DNA of 64,000 nucleotides, from positions 62,001-126,000 of the forward strand of contig JBFLZR010000008.1 of assembly GCA_040756055.1 (NCBI GenBank), in the 5' to 3' direction. A program made the position numbers and the translations under genes. The DNA is from Candidatus Zixiibacteriota bacterium (GTDB taxonomy: Bacteria; Zixibacteria; MSB-5A5; GN15; FEB-12). Shown in pieces: positions 1-9,035 of the stretch. Under the pieces are notes generated by a model, which saw only the letters and a program-made list of their open reading frames with translations, made no database searches and had not been told where the DNA came from. Each line of letters starts with the position of its first letter. Position 1 is the first letter of the stretch.

Positions 1-261
1 GACCTCAATGACATGGTATTCAGCACCGCCCGGGATCTCGGTTTGATGACTTTCATAGACAGCGTCAGGTACCCGATAATGGATGATCACCTTTCGTTGA
101 ATATAGCCGGGGTGCCGGCAATAGACATCATTGATTTCGACTACCCTTACTGGCACACGGAGTATGACACTCCCGATAAATGTTCGGCCGAGTCGCTGGC
201 GAATGTAGGGCGTCTTCTGGCGTATGTGGTCTATAACAAATCTTTATGGCTAAAAAAGTAA
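1..261 (+). CDS. M28-family metallopeptidase, C-terminal fragment (5' end outside window)
   Basis: The reading frame is open from base 1, so only the last 86 residues are visible. The segment DDHLSLNIAGVPAIDIIDFD followed by YWHTEYDT is typical of the C-terminal part of M28 aminopeptidases and glutaminyl cyclotransferase-like proteins. In that family the His of the WHTEYDT-like motif is a zinc ligand and the preceding Asp-rich loop lines the active site. The end of the gene overlaps the selA start by 16 bases, so the two are probably co-transcribed. The N-terminal signal and the other zinc ligands lie outside the window, so I cannot separate aminopeptidase from cyclotransferase. Confidence 0.75.
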   Translation, partial: DLNDMVFSTARDLGLMTFIDSVRYPIMDDHLSLNIAGVPAIDIIDFDYPYWHTEYDTPDKCSAESLANVGRLLAYVVYNKSLWLKK

Positions 262-1619
262 TCAAACAGCTGCGTGATTTCCCCGCCGTCGAACAGTTGC
301 TGCAAAGCTCCAGACTGAGATCGTCCGTGGCTTCGTTGCCGAGACCGGTCGCGGCGGATATTATCAAAGAAGTGGTCGCAGGGATGAAGGAGAGTTTCAA
401 AAAGGGCGACGAACCGGCTGAAGGTGATATCATCCGTGAGATAGAACGCAGGATCGGGGCGCAACGGCGTTTTGAGATTACGAAGGTTATCAATGCCACC
501 GGTATCGTAGTGCACACTAATCTGGGAAGAGCGCCGCTTTCGGAGGCTATTTTCGAGGCCGTCAAGAAGACGGTTGTCGGGTATGGCAATATCGAGTTTG
601 ATCTCCAGAAGGGGGAGCGGGGGAGTCGTGGTGTGGCGTGCGAGCAATATTTGGCCCAGCTATCCGGCGCCGAAAGCGCCACAGTCGTGAATAATTGCGC
701 TGCCGCTTTGCTGTTGACGCTCAACTCCCTCTCGGACCGCAAACAGGTGATTATTTCACGGGGAGAACTGGTGCAGATTGGAGGCGGGTTCAGGATTCCC
801 GATATCCTTCGCAAGTCGGGGGCCAGGCTGTGTGAGGTGGGGACGACAAATATTACATCGCTCGATGATTACGAAAGCGCCATCAACGATAAGACGGGTT
901 TGATACTCCGCGTGCACCAGAGCAATTTCGTCCAGAAGGGATTCACCGAGCAGCTGGCTCTCAAGCCGCTGGTGAAACTCGGCAGGAAACATAATCTTCC
1001 GGTCGTGAACGATCTTGGCAGCGGGGTTTTCATTCCGACCCGGGAAGTTCTCGGGTACGCCGAGCCAACGGTTCAGCAGTCTGTCCGCGACGGCGCCGAT
1101 ATCACCTGTTTCTCCGGCGACAAGATGCTCGGTGGATGCCAGGCCGGTCTCATAGTGGGGAAACGGGATTTCGTTCACAAGATCAAGCGCAACCCTCTTT
1201 ATCGGACGGTGCGTGTGGATAAAATTGTCTTTTCCATGCTGGAGAAGATGCTGGCGTATTATCTCAACAACGAGTGGCAAACGGAAATCAAACTGTGGTC
1301 GTTGCTTTCGGTGAGTGAGTCTGAGTTGTACAGTCGAGGCAAGCAACTTCTGAAGAAGCTTGGTAACCCTTCGGGAGTCTCAGTAGAGGCGACCAAAGCA
1401 TTTATCGGTGGCGGGGCGCTTCCGGAAGCCAATATTCCATCGGTAGGGTTGATATTTTCGACAGAATTCAAGGCGTCAGACCTTTTGAGAAAGTTGCGCG
1501 AGCTGCCGGTGCCGGTCATCGGGCGAATCGACAGCGACCGCCTTATCCTCGATCTGAAGGCTGTCGACGAGGCCGACCTTGCCTATCTCGAGACGGCCAT
1601 AAAACAAGTCCTCAAGTAA
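246..1619 (+). CDS. selA: L-seryl-tRNA(Sec) selenium transferase (selenocysteine synthase)
   Basis: SelA converts Ser-tRNA(Sec) to Sec-tRNA(Sec) with selenophosphate, using pyridoxal phosphate. The 457-residue length is normal for a full bacterial SelA. The N-terminal helical region opens with [13 protein letters not shown]. The core has [19 protein letters not shown], and the PLP lysine is K293 in the motif [10 protein letters not shown]. The gene starts inside the end of the upstream peptidase gene and is followed 15 bases later by selB, the usual selAB order. The pair shows that this organism decodes UGA as selenocysteine. No selC (tRNA-Sec) or selD was found in the window. Confidence 0.96.
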   Translation: MAKKVIKQLRDFPAVEQLLQSSRLRSSVASLPRPVAADIIKEVVAGMKESFKKGDEPAEGDIIREIERRIGAQRRFEITKVINATGIVVHTNLGRAPLSEAIFEAVKKTVVGYGNIEFDLQKGERGSRGVACEQYLAQLSGAESATVVNNCAAALLLTLNSLSDRKQVIISRGELVQIGGGFRIPDILRKSGARLCEVGTTNITSLDDYESAINDKTGLILRVHQSNFVQKGFTEQLALKPLVKLGRKHNLPVVNDLGSGVFIPTREVLGYAEPTVQQSVRDGADITCFSGDKMLGGCQAGLIVGKRDFVHKIKRNPLYRTVRVDKIVFSMLEKMLAYYLNNEWQTEIKLWSLLSVSESELYSRGKQLLKKLGNPSGVSVEATKAFIGGGALPEANIPSVGLIFSTEFKASDLLRKLRELPVPVIGRIDSDRLILDLKAVDEADLAYLETAIKQVLK

Positions 1620-1634
1620 GGGTGGTCCGAAGAA

Positions 1635-3524
1635 ATGCTGATAATTGGAACAGCAGGCCACATAGACCACGGTAAATCATCAATCGTAAGAATTCTCACC
1701 GGTACCGATCCTGACCGTCTCCCGGAAGAGAAGGCGCGGGGAATGACGATCGATCTGGGGTTCGCGTTCTACCGGACTGCGGACGAAGATACGATTGCAT
1801 TTGTGGATGTTCCCGGACATGAACGGTTCGTAAAGAATATGGTGGCGGGGGTTGGGGCTATTGACGCTGTCATGCTGGTGATCGCGGCCGATGACGGCTG
1901 GATGCCGCAGAGTGAAGAGCATTTTCAAATTGTCAGACTGCTCGCTGTGCATCGCGGACTTGTTGTCCTAAACAAGATCGACCTGGTTGATGCCGAATGG
2001 CTGCAACTACTGGAGCAGGATATTGCCGGCAAAGTCAAGGACTCGTTCTTACATAAAGCGCCGATCTTCAAGGTTTCAGCGCATACGGGAGAGGGTTTCG
2101 GCGAGCTCAGGACTTATCTCGATAAGCTTCCTGCAGAGCATGCTTCTCAAAAGGACATAGGCAAGGCCCGGCTGTATATTGACCGCTCTTTCGTTCGGCC
2201 CGGTATCGGCGGTGTTGTTACGGGAACACTTCGCGGCGGCAAGCTGACGATGGGGCAAACCGTTACTATATGGCCGTCGATGAAGCAGGCGAAGATTCGG
2301 TCGTTGCATTCGAATAACAGTGATGTCAACGTAGCGGTGCCGGGCCAGCGCACAGCGGTGTCTTTTACGGGGCTCGATAAGGAGAATCTCGTTCGAGGCG
2401 GTGTTGTCATCGATCATGCGGAGCCCGATTACTTTCGGCGCCACCAGGTGCTGGCGTTATCGCTGGAGTCCCTTAAGACGGCGCCTGTCGAGATAGAGGA
2501 CCGTCGTCGTGTTCTGGTTATTGTCGGGACAACCGAGGCTGAGGGGGAACTCCGGCTGTACGACAGAAAGAAACTGGGACCGGGGGAGTCGGGGCTGGTA
2601 TTTTTCAAACCGGATGAACCGGTTTATTCTTTGATTGGCGACCACTTTATCCTCAGATTACCGACGCCGATGGTTACGATAGGCGGCGGGCAGGTGCTCG
2701 ATCACCTGGAACATTTTCCGCGTAAGCGACATGCGGAGCGTTATGAGTATCTCTCCAGCCGCATACCGCTCACCGCCCGCACTCTATTGGTCTCGGAACT
2801 GAAAAAGCAGACCCTTGTGCCGACCGATGCTCTGCTTATCAATTCAGACTATTCTGCCGAGGAGATTGAGCGGGAGTTGAAGAATTTGTGGCAGGCCAGA
2901 ACTGTCAAGTTGCACGAGGGCTATGTTTACCACGAAGCTGATTTCAAAAAGTCCCTGGAGCGTTTTCAGAAATTAATTGAAGACCACCTGAAAGAACATT
3001 CGCATATCAAAGGTCTGACGGTTGAGCAGGTTTCGCGGCTTACCGGATTAGACAGCGCCCGGTCGCATGTCATGATTAAGTTGCTGATTTCGTCGGGGGA
3101 AATGATACAGTTGGGAGAATTATATAATCTCGTTGGTCGGGGCATGGCGCTTAAGGGAGCGGCCAGGCTGGCCCATGATGATATCATGGCGATGATGAAA
3201 AGGGAGCCGTATGCGCCGCCATCGCTCGCCATCCTCGCCGACAGAGGCAAAGCCTACAAGGACGCTATCAAGTTCATGCTCGATACCGGGCAAGGCTATA
3301 AATGCGGGGCGGATTTTGTTTTTCTGACCGAGGTGTGGGAGGAGCTTGTGACGTTTATCCGCGGCACTCTCAACTCGAGCGGCAAGCTGAATGTTACGGA
3401 TATGCGCGAGCGGTTCGGGCTTACGCGCAAGTACCTGATTCCCGTCTTGGAAGAAACCGACCGTATCAAACTAACCCGTCGCGAGGGCGACATACGCGTT
3501 AAAGGTGATAAATTTGAAGGCTAA
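1635..3524 (+). CDS. selB: Selenocysteine-specific translation elongation factor SelB
   Basis: SelB is the EF-Tu-like GTPase that carries Sec-tRNA(Sec) to the ribosome and binds the SECIS hairpin in selenoprotein mRNA. G1 is at residues 5-16 ([12 protein letters not shown]), G3 is DVPGHE and G4 is NKID. EF-Tu-like beta-barrel domains follow. The C-terminal third looks like the winged-helix array that reads the SECIS element, with [19 protein letters not shown] and a final [16 protein letters not shown] segment. At 629 residues it is full length. The stop codon overlaps the start of the downstream amidohydrolase gene, so selA, selB and that gene probably share a transcript. Confidence 0.96.
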   Translation: MLIIGTAGHIDHGKSSIVRILTGTDPDRLPEEKARGMTIDLGFAFYRTADEDTIAFVDVPGHERFVKNMVAGVGAIDAVMLVIAADDGWMPQSEEHFQIVRLLAVHRGLVVLNKIDLVDAEWLQLLEQDIAGKVKDSFLHKAPIFKVSAHTGEGFGELRTYLDKLPAEHASQKDIGKARLYIDRSFVRPGIGGVVTGTLRGGKLTMGQTVTIWPSMKQAKIRSLHSNNSDVNVAVPGQRTAVSFTGLDKENLVRGGVVIDHAEPDYFRRHQVLALSLESLKTAPVEIEDRRRVLVIVGTTEAEGELRLYDRKKLGPGESGLVFFKPDEPVYSLIGDHFILRLPTPMVTIGGGQVLDHLEHFPRKRHAERYEYLSSRIPLTARTLLVSELKKQTLVPTDALLINSDYSAEEIERELKNLWQARTVKLHEGYVYHEADFKKSLERFQKLIEDHLKEHSHIKGLTVEQVSRLTGLDSARSHVMIKLLISSGEMIQLGELYNLVGRGMALKGAARLAHDDIMAMMKREPYAPPSLAILADRGKAYKDAIKFMLDTGQGYKCGADFVFLTEVWEELVTFIRGTLNSSGKLNVTDMRERFGLTRKYLIPVLEETDRIKLTRREGDIRVKGDKFEG

Positions 3525-5097
3525 GACGCTTTTTTACAATGGGCGGATTCACACGCAGGCCGATTACCTGGTGGTTGACTCCATGGCGCTTTATAGAAGT
3601 AGGATTGTCGCAGTCGGCAACAGATTGGAGCATGACTCTGATTTCGATCGGTACGATAAAATTGATCTGAAGGGTCGAACAGTCATCCCGGGGCTGGTGG
3701 ATGCCCATACGCATTTTCATTATTTCGCCCGTTCGCTGGGAAAGGTGGATCTCGATGGAGTTGACTCTATTGACAAATGTCTTAGCCGCATAAAGGCCTT
3801 TGCCGCCACGGTCAAGAAGGGGGCATGGGTAACCGGGGGCGGGTACTCTCCCGACCGGTTCAAGAAAAGAATCGAGCCGGACCGTTTCATGCTCGACAAA
3901 ATCACCGGTGACAGACCGGCTTTCATTTTCTCAAAAGACCAGCACTCCGCGTGGGTCAACAGCAAAGCGCTGGAGATAGCCGGTATCACCTCGCGTACGA
4001 AAGACCCCGATGGAGGTAAAATTGAAAGGTGCGCTGATGGTGAGCCGTCCGGTATCCTTCGGGAGACGGCGTATCAAAAGGTGTACCGCCTCGTTCCGAT
4101 TCCATCAGGCGCGGAGATCGATCGCTTGTATAAGAAGGCGCTGGATTACGCATACAGAAATGGCGTTACCGGTGTGCATTCGTTTGATGGTTCTAACGGT
4201 TTCATTTACTTTCTGCAATTGGCGCAGTCGGGCAAGGTGGGGCTTCGGATAAATTACTACTTTCCGGTTGAAATGCTTCCCCAGATGCACAAGAGCAAGG
4301 TGTACTATGGCACAGGCACCGATTTCTTCAGGGTGGCCGGGGTGAAAGTGTTTGCCGATGGTTCACTCGGCAGCCAGACGGCTTTGTGTTTTAATAAATA
4401 TATTGGGTCGAAGGACAATTTTGGCATCGAAGTGACCCCGCCGCGGGAGTTGGAGCGGGTTGTCAAGTCGGCCGCCAAACTCGGGTTTCCGTGTGCTATT
4501 CATGCCATCGGCGACAGAGCGGTGGCCAACGTGCTCGATGCTTTCGAGAAGGGACCACAACTTCATTTCGGAGCGCGTCACCGGATAGAGCATCTCCAGC
4601 TCGTGCGTCGTGCGGACCTGGCGAGACTTAAAAGTCTGGGAGTGGTAGCCTCGATGCAGCCGTCGCACTGCCCATCGGATATTCAGATGATTCGTCGCTA
4701 CTGGGGCAAGAGAGGGGCAAACGCTTTTATTTTCAGGACGCTTATCGACAAGAAAATGGACCTGGCGTTTGGTTCCGATGCTCCAATTGAGCCGTTGAAT
4801 CCGATCGCCGGTATCGCGGCGGCGGTACGCCGGGCGCGTTCGAACAGCAGAGATGTTTTTTATCCCGACCAGCGCATAACGGCCGCGGAGGCTTTGTACC
4901 ACTACACGGTCGGCCCGGCCAGAGCGGTTGGTCAGGAGCATTGCCGCGGCTATTTGTTGCCCGGTTACCCGGCGGACTTCGTATTACTTGAAGACGATAT
5001 CACCAAAGTACCATCGACAAAAATAGAGGGGACGAGGGTATTGGTCACGGTGCTCGATGGCAAGGTCAGGTATACGCATTCGTCGGTCAACTGGTAG
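3514..5097 (+). CDS. Amidohydrolase family protein (YtcJ/DUF-type imidazolonepropionase-like hydrolase)
   Basis: This is a metal-dependent hydrolase of the amidohydrolase superfamily, in the YtcJ-like branch. The N-terminal metal site is DAHTHFHYF. Later landmarks are DGSLGSQTA, IHAIGDRA, RIEHLQ and the C-terminal metal Asp in GSDAPIEPLNP. About 527 residues fits the family. I prefer the TTG at 3514, which has the Shine-Dalgarno-like AAAGGTG (3501-3507) six bases upstream. A GTG at 3505 would add three residues. Either start overlaps the selB stop. The substrate cannot be told from sequence. YtcJ-like enzymes act on cyclic or linear amides. The position behind selB does not by itself imply a role in selenium metabolism. 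Confidence 0.85.
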   Translation: MKAKTLFYNGRIHTQADYLVVDSMALYRSRIVAVGNRLEHDSDFDRYDKIDLKGRTVIPGLVDAHTHFHYFARSLGKVDLDGVDSIDKCLSRIKAFAATVKKGAWVTGGGYSPDRFKKRIEPDRFMLDKITGDRPAFIFSKDQHSAWVNSKALEIAGITSRTKDPDGGKIERCADGEPSGILRETAYQKVYRLVPIPSGAEIDRLYKKALDYAYRNGVTGVHSFDGSNGFIYFLQLAQSGKVGLRINYYFPVEMLPQMHKSKVYYGTGTDFFRVAGVKVFADGSLGSQTALCFNKYIGSKDNFGIEVTPPRELERVVKSAAKLGFPCAIHAIGDRAVANVLDAFEKGPQLHFGARHRIEHLQLVRRADLARLKSLGVVASMQPSHCPSDIQMIRRYWGKRGANAFIFRTLIDKKMDLAFGSDAPIEPLNPIAGIAAAVRRARSNSRDVFYPDQRITAAEALYHYTVGPARAVGQEHCRGYLLPGYPADFVLLEDDITKVPSTKIEGTRVLVTVLDGKVRYTHSSVNW

Positions 5098-5122
5098 GCC
5101 GATTGTCGTCGCGTGAAATTGT

Positions 5123-5153
5123 TTGACATCGCGTTTTTGAGGGGGCATATTAT
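5123..5153 (+). promoter_or_regulatory. Sigma-70-type promoter for nfeD
   Basis: A perfect -35 TTGACA (5123-5128) precedes an AT-rich -10 region, either CATATT (5146-5151, 17-base spacer) or TATTAT (5148-5153, 19-base spacer). The -10 ends only a few bases before the ATG at 5158, so the predicted transcript would have almost no 5' leader. Confidence 0.6.
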
Positions 5154-5157
5154 AAAC

Positions 5158-6531
5158 ATGCGTACAAAGAGTTACATTGTACTCGTTTTGTGCGGATTTC
5201 TGTTGGTAAGCCCAATCATCTCGTTCACCATCAAGTCAGTGCTCGCCTCGGACACCGCCAGGGCGATTTTACAGGAGGATTCGTCGGCAGCCAAGTCTGA
5301 GCCGGCGGTGTTGCCTCCGGGGGAACCATCGCTGGTTTATACTATCGTAATAGAGGGGGCGATCGGGACGGTTACGGATGACCGCATTGAGGGCGCCATA
5401 GAGATAGCCGAAGAGGACAAGGCGGAGCTCTTGGTGATATATTTGGATACGCCGGGGGGATTTTCGAAGCCGACGTGGTCCATTTCCAAGAATATTCTGA
5501 ATTCGTATGTGCCGGTTTGTATGTACATAGCGCCATCGGGAGCCCGGGCCGGGTCGGCCGGAGTTTATATGACGTACGCGGCGCATTTTGCCGCTATGGC
5601 GCCATCGACAAATATCGGTGCGGCGCATCCTGTTTCCGGCGATGGACAGGAGATCGATTCGGTGATGAACGAGAAAATCACCAACGATGCTGTCGCCCAG
5701 ATCAGGGCAGCCGCGGAGAAGAGGGGACGGAACGCGGAGTGGGCCGAAAATGCGGTTCGCCAATCGGTCTCGGTTACGGATAACGAGGCGTTGCAGCTGA
5801 ATGTGATCGATTTCAGGGCCGACAATCTGGACGATTTGCTCAAGCAGATAGATGGTAAGGTGACCGATATTCCTTCGGGCAAAAAGACGATGTCGCTTGG
5901 TAATTTTGAGGTCAGGGAGATAAAGAGCACGTTTGTTCACCGGGTTTTGGAGGTCATAACTTCGCCCGATGTGGCTTTTATACTCATGTCGATTGGCGGG
6001 CTTGGCATTATTCTGGAATTGTACAACCCCGGATCGATTCTTCCGGGAGTTGTCGGTGCGATCTGCCTGATCCTTGCCTTTTACGCTTTTCAGACTTTGC
6101 CAATAAACTACGCGGGGCTGGCGCTGATTGTGCTATCGGCCATATTGTTCATAGCCGAGATAAAGGTTGTCAGTCATGGTCTGTTAACCCTTGGAGGCAT
6201 AGTCTCCTTCTTCTTTGGAGGCCTCATGTTAATTGATACTGTCGATCCGAACCTGCAGATATCCAAATCGGTGCTCATCACGGTAGTGGTATGTGTCGGT
6301 GTGATTGTGGCGGTGGTCTCGTGGTTGGTTATTAAGGCGGCGAAGCACCGGCCGTTTACCGGTGATGAGGGGATGATTGGAAAGTTGGCCGAGGTGAGAA
6401 CCGAGGATATGGTTTATGTTGATGGCGCTCTGTGGAGGGCTGTCTGTGATCAGGCTCTCGTGAAAGGCGACAAGGTAGAGATAGTCAGTATAGAGGGACT
6501 TAAACTCAAAGTGAAGAAGATCAACCCTTAG
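5158..6531 (+). CDS. NfeD-family membrane-bound ClpP-class serine protease
   Basis: The full-length NfeD (long form) pairs an N-terminal ClpP/crotonase-fold protease with membrane helices and a C-terminal OB-fold NfeD domain. Residues 1-20 form a signal or anchor helix (YIVLVLCGFLLVSPIIS). The protease part contains VIYLDTPGG and GARAGSAGVYMTYAAH with the Ser nucleophile region. It is followed by four to five hydrophobic helices, for example ILMSIGGLGIILELY, and the NfeD domain at the C-terminus. The upstream in-frame GTG at 5113 is rejected because it lies before the promoter. The slipin gene follows at 16 bases. This is the standard NfeD-slipin operon, which acts in membrane microdomains and quality control. 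Confidence 0.92.
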   Translation: MRTKSYIVLVLCGFLLVSPIISFTIKSVLASDTARAILQEDSSAAKSEPAVLPPGEPSLVYTIVIEGAIGTVTDDRIEGAIEIAEEDKAELLVIYLDTPGGFSKPTWSISKNILNSYVPVCMYIAPSGARAGSAGVYMTYAAHFAAMAPSTNIGAAHPVSGDGQEIDSVMNEKITNDAVAQIRAAAEKRGRNAEWAENAVRQSVSVTDNEALQLNVIDFRADNLDDLLKQIDGKVTDIPSGKKTMSLGNFEVREIKSTFVHRVLEVITSPDVAFILMSIGGLGIILELYNPGSILPGVVGAICLILAFYAFQTLPINYAGLALIVLSAILFIAEIKVVSHGLLTLGGIVSFFFGGLMLIDTVDPNLQISKSVLITVVVCVGVIVAVVSWLVIKAAKHRPFTGDEGMIGKLAEVRTEDMVYVDGALWRAVCDQALVKGDKVEIVSIEGLKLKVKKINP

Positions 6532-6546
6532 AGAGGGGGATGGCAA

Positions 6547-7332
6547 ATGCCTTTTCCAGCAATAGCGGTAGTAGCATTTATAGTTTTCTTAATCATCGTA
6601 AACGCCATCAAGATTCTAAAAGAATACGAGCGTGGCGTTATCTTCCGGCTTGGTCGCCTTATCGGCGCCAAGGGGCCGGGTTTGATTATCCTGATACCGA
6701 TGGTCGATAAGATGGTTAAAGTCGACCTGCGCGTGCTTACATTTGATGTACCTCCGCAGGACGTGATCACCAAGGATAACGTCTCCGTGAAAGTCAACGC
6801 GGTGCTGTATTTTCAGGTGCTTGACCCCAATAGGGCCATTGTATCAGTAGCTAATTACTTCGAGGCGACATCGCAGATTGCCCAGACGACTCTCAGGTCG
6901 GTGTTGGGGCAGGTGGAATTGGATGATCTGCTGGCGAATCGCGAGAAGATCAATGCCGAGCTTCAGCACATTATCGACGATCAGACGGAGCCATGGGGTA
7001 TCAAGGTTTCGGTTGTGGAAGTGAAAAATGTTGACCTTCCGCCCGAAATGATTCGCGCGATAGCACGTCAGGCCGAAGCCGAACGTGAACGTCGCTCGAA
7101 GGTCATTCATGCTGATGGCGAATTCCAGGCCGCGCAAAAGCTGGCTGATGCCGCTCAGGTTATCGGAACAGCTCCCCACGCGATGAATCTCCGATTCCTG
7201 CAGACGCTGGTTGAGGTGTCAGCGGAGAAGAATTCGACGCTGATATTCCCGGTGCCGGTTGATCTGCTTCAGTCGCTCAAGAATTTCCTCGACATCAAGT
7301 CCGGCAAGGATTCCAGCGCGATGGATGTGTAG
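6547..7332 (+). CDS. Slipin (SPFH/stomatin-family membrane scaffold protein)
   Basis: This SPFH protein of 261 residues has one N-terminal membrane segment (residues 3-20, [19 protein letters not shown]). The SPFH core follows: [48 protein letters not shown] charged C-terminal helix contains [19 protein letters not shown]. These are hallmark slipin sequences. Slipins oligomerise in lipid rafts and are often substrates or partners of the adjacent NfeD protease. The spacing from nfeD is 16 bases with the Shine-Dalgarno-like GAGAGGGGG. A rho-independent terminator follows at 7357. Confidence 0.95.
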   Translation: MPFPAIAVVAFIVFLIIVNAIKILKEYERGVIFRLGRLIGAKGPGLIILIPMVDKMVKVDLRVLTFDVPPQDVITKDNVSVKVNAVLYFQVLDPNRAIVSVANYFEATSQIAQTTLRSVLGQVELDDLLANREKINAELQHIIDDQTEPWGIKVSVVEVKNVDLPPEMIRAIARQAEAERERRSKVIHADGEFQAAQKLADAAQVIGTAPHAMNLRFLQTLVEVSAEKNSTLIFPVPVDLLQSLKNFLDIKSGKDSSAMDV

Positions 7333-7356
7333 GCGGGGACACAAGTGATTCGTAAA

Positions 7357-7384
7357 GGCAGGGTTCTTTCGAGCCCTGTCTTTT
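7357..7384 (+). terminator. Rho-independent terminator of the nfeD-slipin operon
   Basis: Stem GGCAGGG (7357-7363) pairs with CCCTGTC (7374-7380), seven pairs including one G-U, and is followed directly by TTTT. Confidence 0.75.
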
Positions 7385-7399
7385 CATAACTGCGGGATC

Positions 7400-7430
7400 A
7401 AAATAAAAAAACGGCCGGTTTCCCGGCCGT
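7400..7430 (-). terminator. Rho-independent terminator of the PEP-CTERM gene
   Basis: ACGGCCGG and CCGGCCGT form a perfect eight-base stem with a TTTC loop (7411-7430). On the plus strand an A-run (7401-7410) precedes it, so reading the minus strand gives hairpin then U-tract. It lies 25 bases beyond the stop of the minus-strand PEP-CTERM gene. Confidence 0.85.
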
Positions 7431-7455
7431 TGCTATTTACGCTATCCGTCAAGTG

Positions 7456-8094
7456 TTACTTGAGCAGTCGCTTTCTGAGTCCCGCTCCGACCAGACCGAG
7501 ACCGAATAGAAGCAATGTGCCCGGTTCTGGTATGGCAGTCTCGGTATCAGGACGAAGGATTTTAAAATCAACTGAACCATCGGCGGCGGCAAGGAGATGG
7601 TCAGCATTGTAAAACCCGGTGTTCCGAATGGTATTGAATTCATCGTAGGTTTGAGAGAACCCATCCTTCGCGTAAAAATCACCCCAGACCGGAGCCTGCC
7701 AGCTATAGAAAGAGTAGGTGGTAGCGCCGTCTTCGAGACCCCAATCGAGTTTCATGGAGTTGGTGATGCCATCGTAGCTGCCAAACTCAACATCGCCACC
7801 ATCCATACTGAAGCCCCAGAAGCGGGACGACGGTACATTGGGGGAGATTTCGAGGGTCAGATGGCTGACTTCGTTGTCGTATAACGGAGCGCCGGCGAGA
7901 GTGGTCATGGTGTACTGATAGAACCAGGACTGATCTGCTTGCTGAGTGACATCCCACGAAATCATGAAATTCTGTCCCCAGTCACCGGTGCCCGTAAGAC
8001 CGCCGTTGTCGGTGCTTAACATTCCGGCAAAGCCAAAAGCGCTCAATGGTGCCAAGGCTATGAGCACTGCCAAAGTTAGCAAAATTCTCTTCAA
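7456..8094 (-). CDS. PEP-CTERM sorting-domain secreted protein
   Basis: This is a secreted protein of 212 residues carrying an exosortase sorting tag. The N-terminus is a signal peptide (LKRILLTLAVLIALAPLSAFGFA). The C-terminus has IPEPGTLLLFGLGLVGAGL followed by a basic RKR tail, that is the PEP motif, a membrane segment and an Arg cluster. The middle is beta-rich, aromatic and Gly/Asp-rich with no catalytic motif, as in many PEP-CTERM surface proteins. I chose the TTG at 8094 because AAGGGG sits six bases upstream and the signal peptide begins there; an ATG at 8190 would add 32 unlikely residues. A sigma-54 type promoter lies 67-82 bases upstream. Exosortase itself is not in the window. Confidence 0.88.
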   Translation of the reverse strand: MKRILLTLAVLIALAPLSAFGFAGMLSTDNGGLTGTGDWGQNFMISWDVTQQADQSWFYQYTMTTLAGAPLYDNEVSHLTLEISPNVPSSRFWGFSMDGGDVEFGSYDGITNSMKLDWGLEDGATTYSFYSWQAPVWGDFYAKDGFSQTYDEFNTIRNTGFYNADHLLAAADGSVDFKILRPDTETAIPEPGTLLLFGLGLVGAGLRKRLLK

Positions 8095-8389
8095 AATAAG
8101 CCCCTTATTGTTGTTTTCTTGTCCACGTCCATTTTGAATACAATTCAACACAATCTGTAAAGCAACTTGCGTACCGCAGACAGCGACCATGCCGGAGTAT
8201 TTTGGCCTAATATAAGTTGTTTTTGTACAGCCGGTTGTAGGGCCCGGTGAAGTTGTCAGCGGTAACGGTTTGTGTTATCTCTTCCTGGAGTGTGAAATTA
8301 AAGTCACATTCTACGTACCCGAATGTCATTTTCTCACCCGATATTTCTTGTTTGTGCCGGGGTTCGTTTTGCTTATATTCCTTTCCATC
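8095..8389. other. Divergent intergenic region between PEP-CTERM and dCMP deaminase genes
   Basis: This spacer of about 295 bases holds the sigma-54 site on the minus strand and, at its right end, a -10-like TATATT (8374-8379) for the plus-strand dCMP deaminase. That TATATT ends ten bases before the ATG. Open frames through it have no recognisable protein content. Confidence 0.6.
8161..8176 (-). promoter_or_regulatory. Sigma-54 (RpoN) -24/-12 promoter for the PEP-CTERM gene
   Basis: Read on the minus strand this is CGGTACGCAAGTTGCT, against the RpoN consensus TGGCACGNNNNTTGCW. The invariant GG and GC are present at the exact 10-base spacing, and ACG and TTGCT also match. Predicted transcription starts near 8150, giving a leader of about 55 bases before the TTG start at 8094. 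The match is by eye. Confidence 0.75.
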
Positions 8390-8887
8390 ATGAGAGGCAA
8401 ACGGACCGACTACATAAGCTGGGAGGAGTATTTTATGGCTATTGCCCAGCTTTCGGCCAAGCGTTCGAAGGATCCTTCGACCCAGGTAGGCGCTTGTATC
8501 GTAAACAAAAACAAGCGGATAATCGGAATCGGCTACAACGGGTTTCCCACCGGCTGCTCGGACGACGAACTACCGTGGGACAGGGAAGGGGACTTTTTGA
8601 ATACGAAATACCCCTACGTTTGCCATGCCGAAATGAACGCCATCACCAATGCCGCGAACAAGCCCGACCTCGATGGCGCCAGTCTCTATGTCTCACTTTT
8701 CCCTTGCAATGAGTGCGCTAAACTTATTGTACAGGTGGGGATTAAAGAGGTCGTATTCTTGTCGGACAAGTACAACGGCGATCCCATCTTTGTTGCCGCC
8801 CGTAAAATCTTTGATATGGCTGGGGTGACGTACCGGCAGTTGAAGCCGACCCACGGGGCGATCGAGCTGTCGCTTGACATGGACTGA
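8390..8887 (+). CDS. dCMP deaminase / deoxycytidylate deaminase family protein
   Basis: This zinc-dependent deaminase has 165 residues. It converts dCMP to dUMP, which feeds thymidylate synthesis. The zinc site is intact: CHAEMNAI supplies the His ligand and the proton-shuttling Glu, and FPCNECAK supplies two Cys ligands. The substrate-side motif STQVGACIV and the GYNGFPTGC loop are typical of the dCMP deaminase/ComEB group. I start at the ATG at 8390 ([15 protein letters not shown]); the longer frame from 8270 encodes a low-complexity stretch unlike the family. There is no Shine-Dalgarno sequence in front of this ATG, and a TATATT ends ten bases upstream, so a leaderless or nearly leaderless mRNA is possible. 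Confidence 0.92.
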   Translation: MRGKRTDYISWEEYFMAIAQLSAKRSKDPSTQVGACIVNKNKRIIGIGYNGFPTGCSDDELPWDREGDFLNTKYPYVCHAEMNAITNAANKPDLDGASLYVSLFPCNECAKLIVQVGIKEVVFLSDKYNGDPIFVAARKIFDMAGVTYRQLKPTHGAIELSLDMD

Positions 8888-8943
8888 GTCCGCCGGTTTT
8901 TCCACAAGGCGCCTCATCACCCAGAACTTTTTTAAGTTTAATG

Positions 8944-8971
8944 TTGTTAGACACTCATTAAAAATTATATT
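8944..8971 (+). promoter_or_regulatory. Candidate sigma-70 promoter for glnA
   Basis: TTGTTA (8944-8949) and TATATT (8966-8971) are separated by 16 bases in an AT-rich stretch, 65 bases before the glnA start. No -24/-12 sigma-54 site was seen in this spacer, although glnA genes often have one. Confidence 0.4.
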
Positions 8972-9035
8972 AGCCGCTTATTAAATACATGAAAAGTATA
9001 TACCATCCCTGTAACCCCGTTGAGGAGATGTACCC

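Noticed and set aside
5113-5157. GTG start for nfeD at 5113
   Set aside because: It lies upstream of the TTGACA promoter and adds residues not expected before the signal helix.
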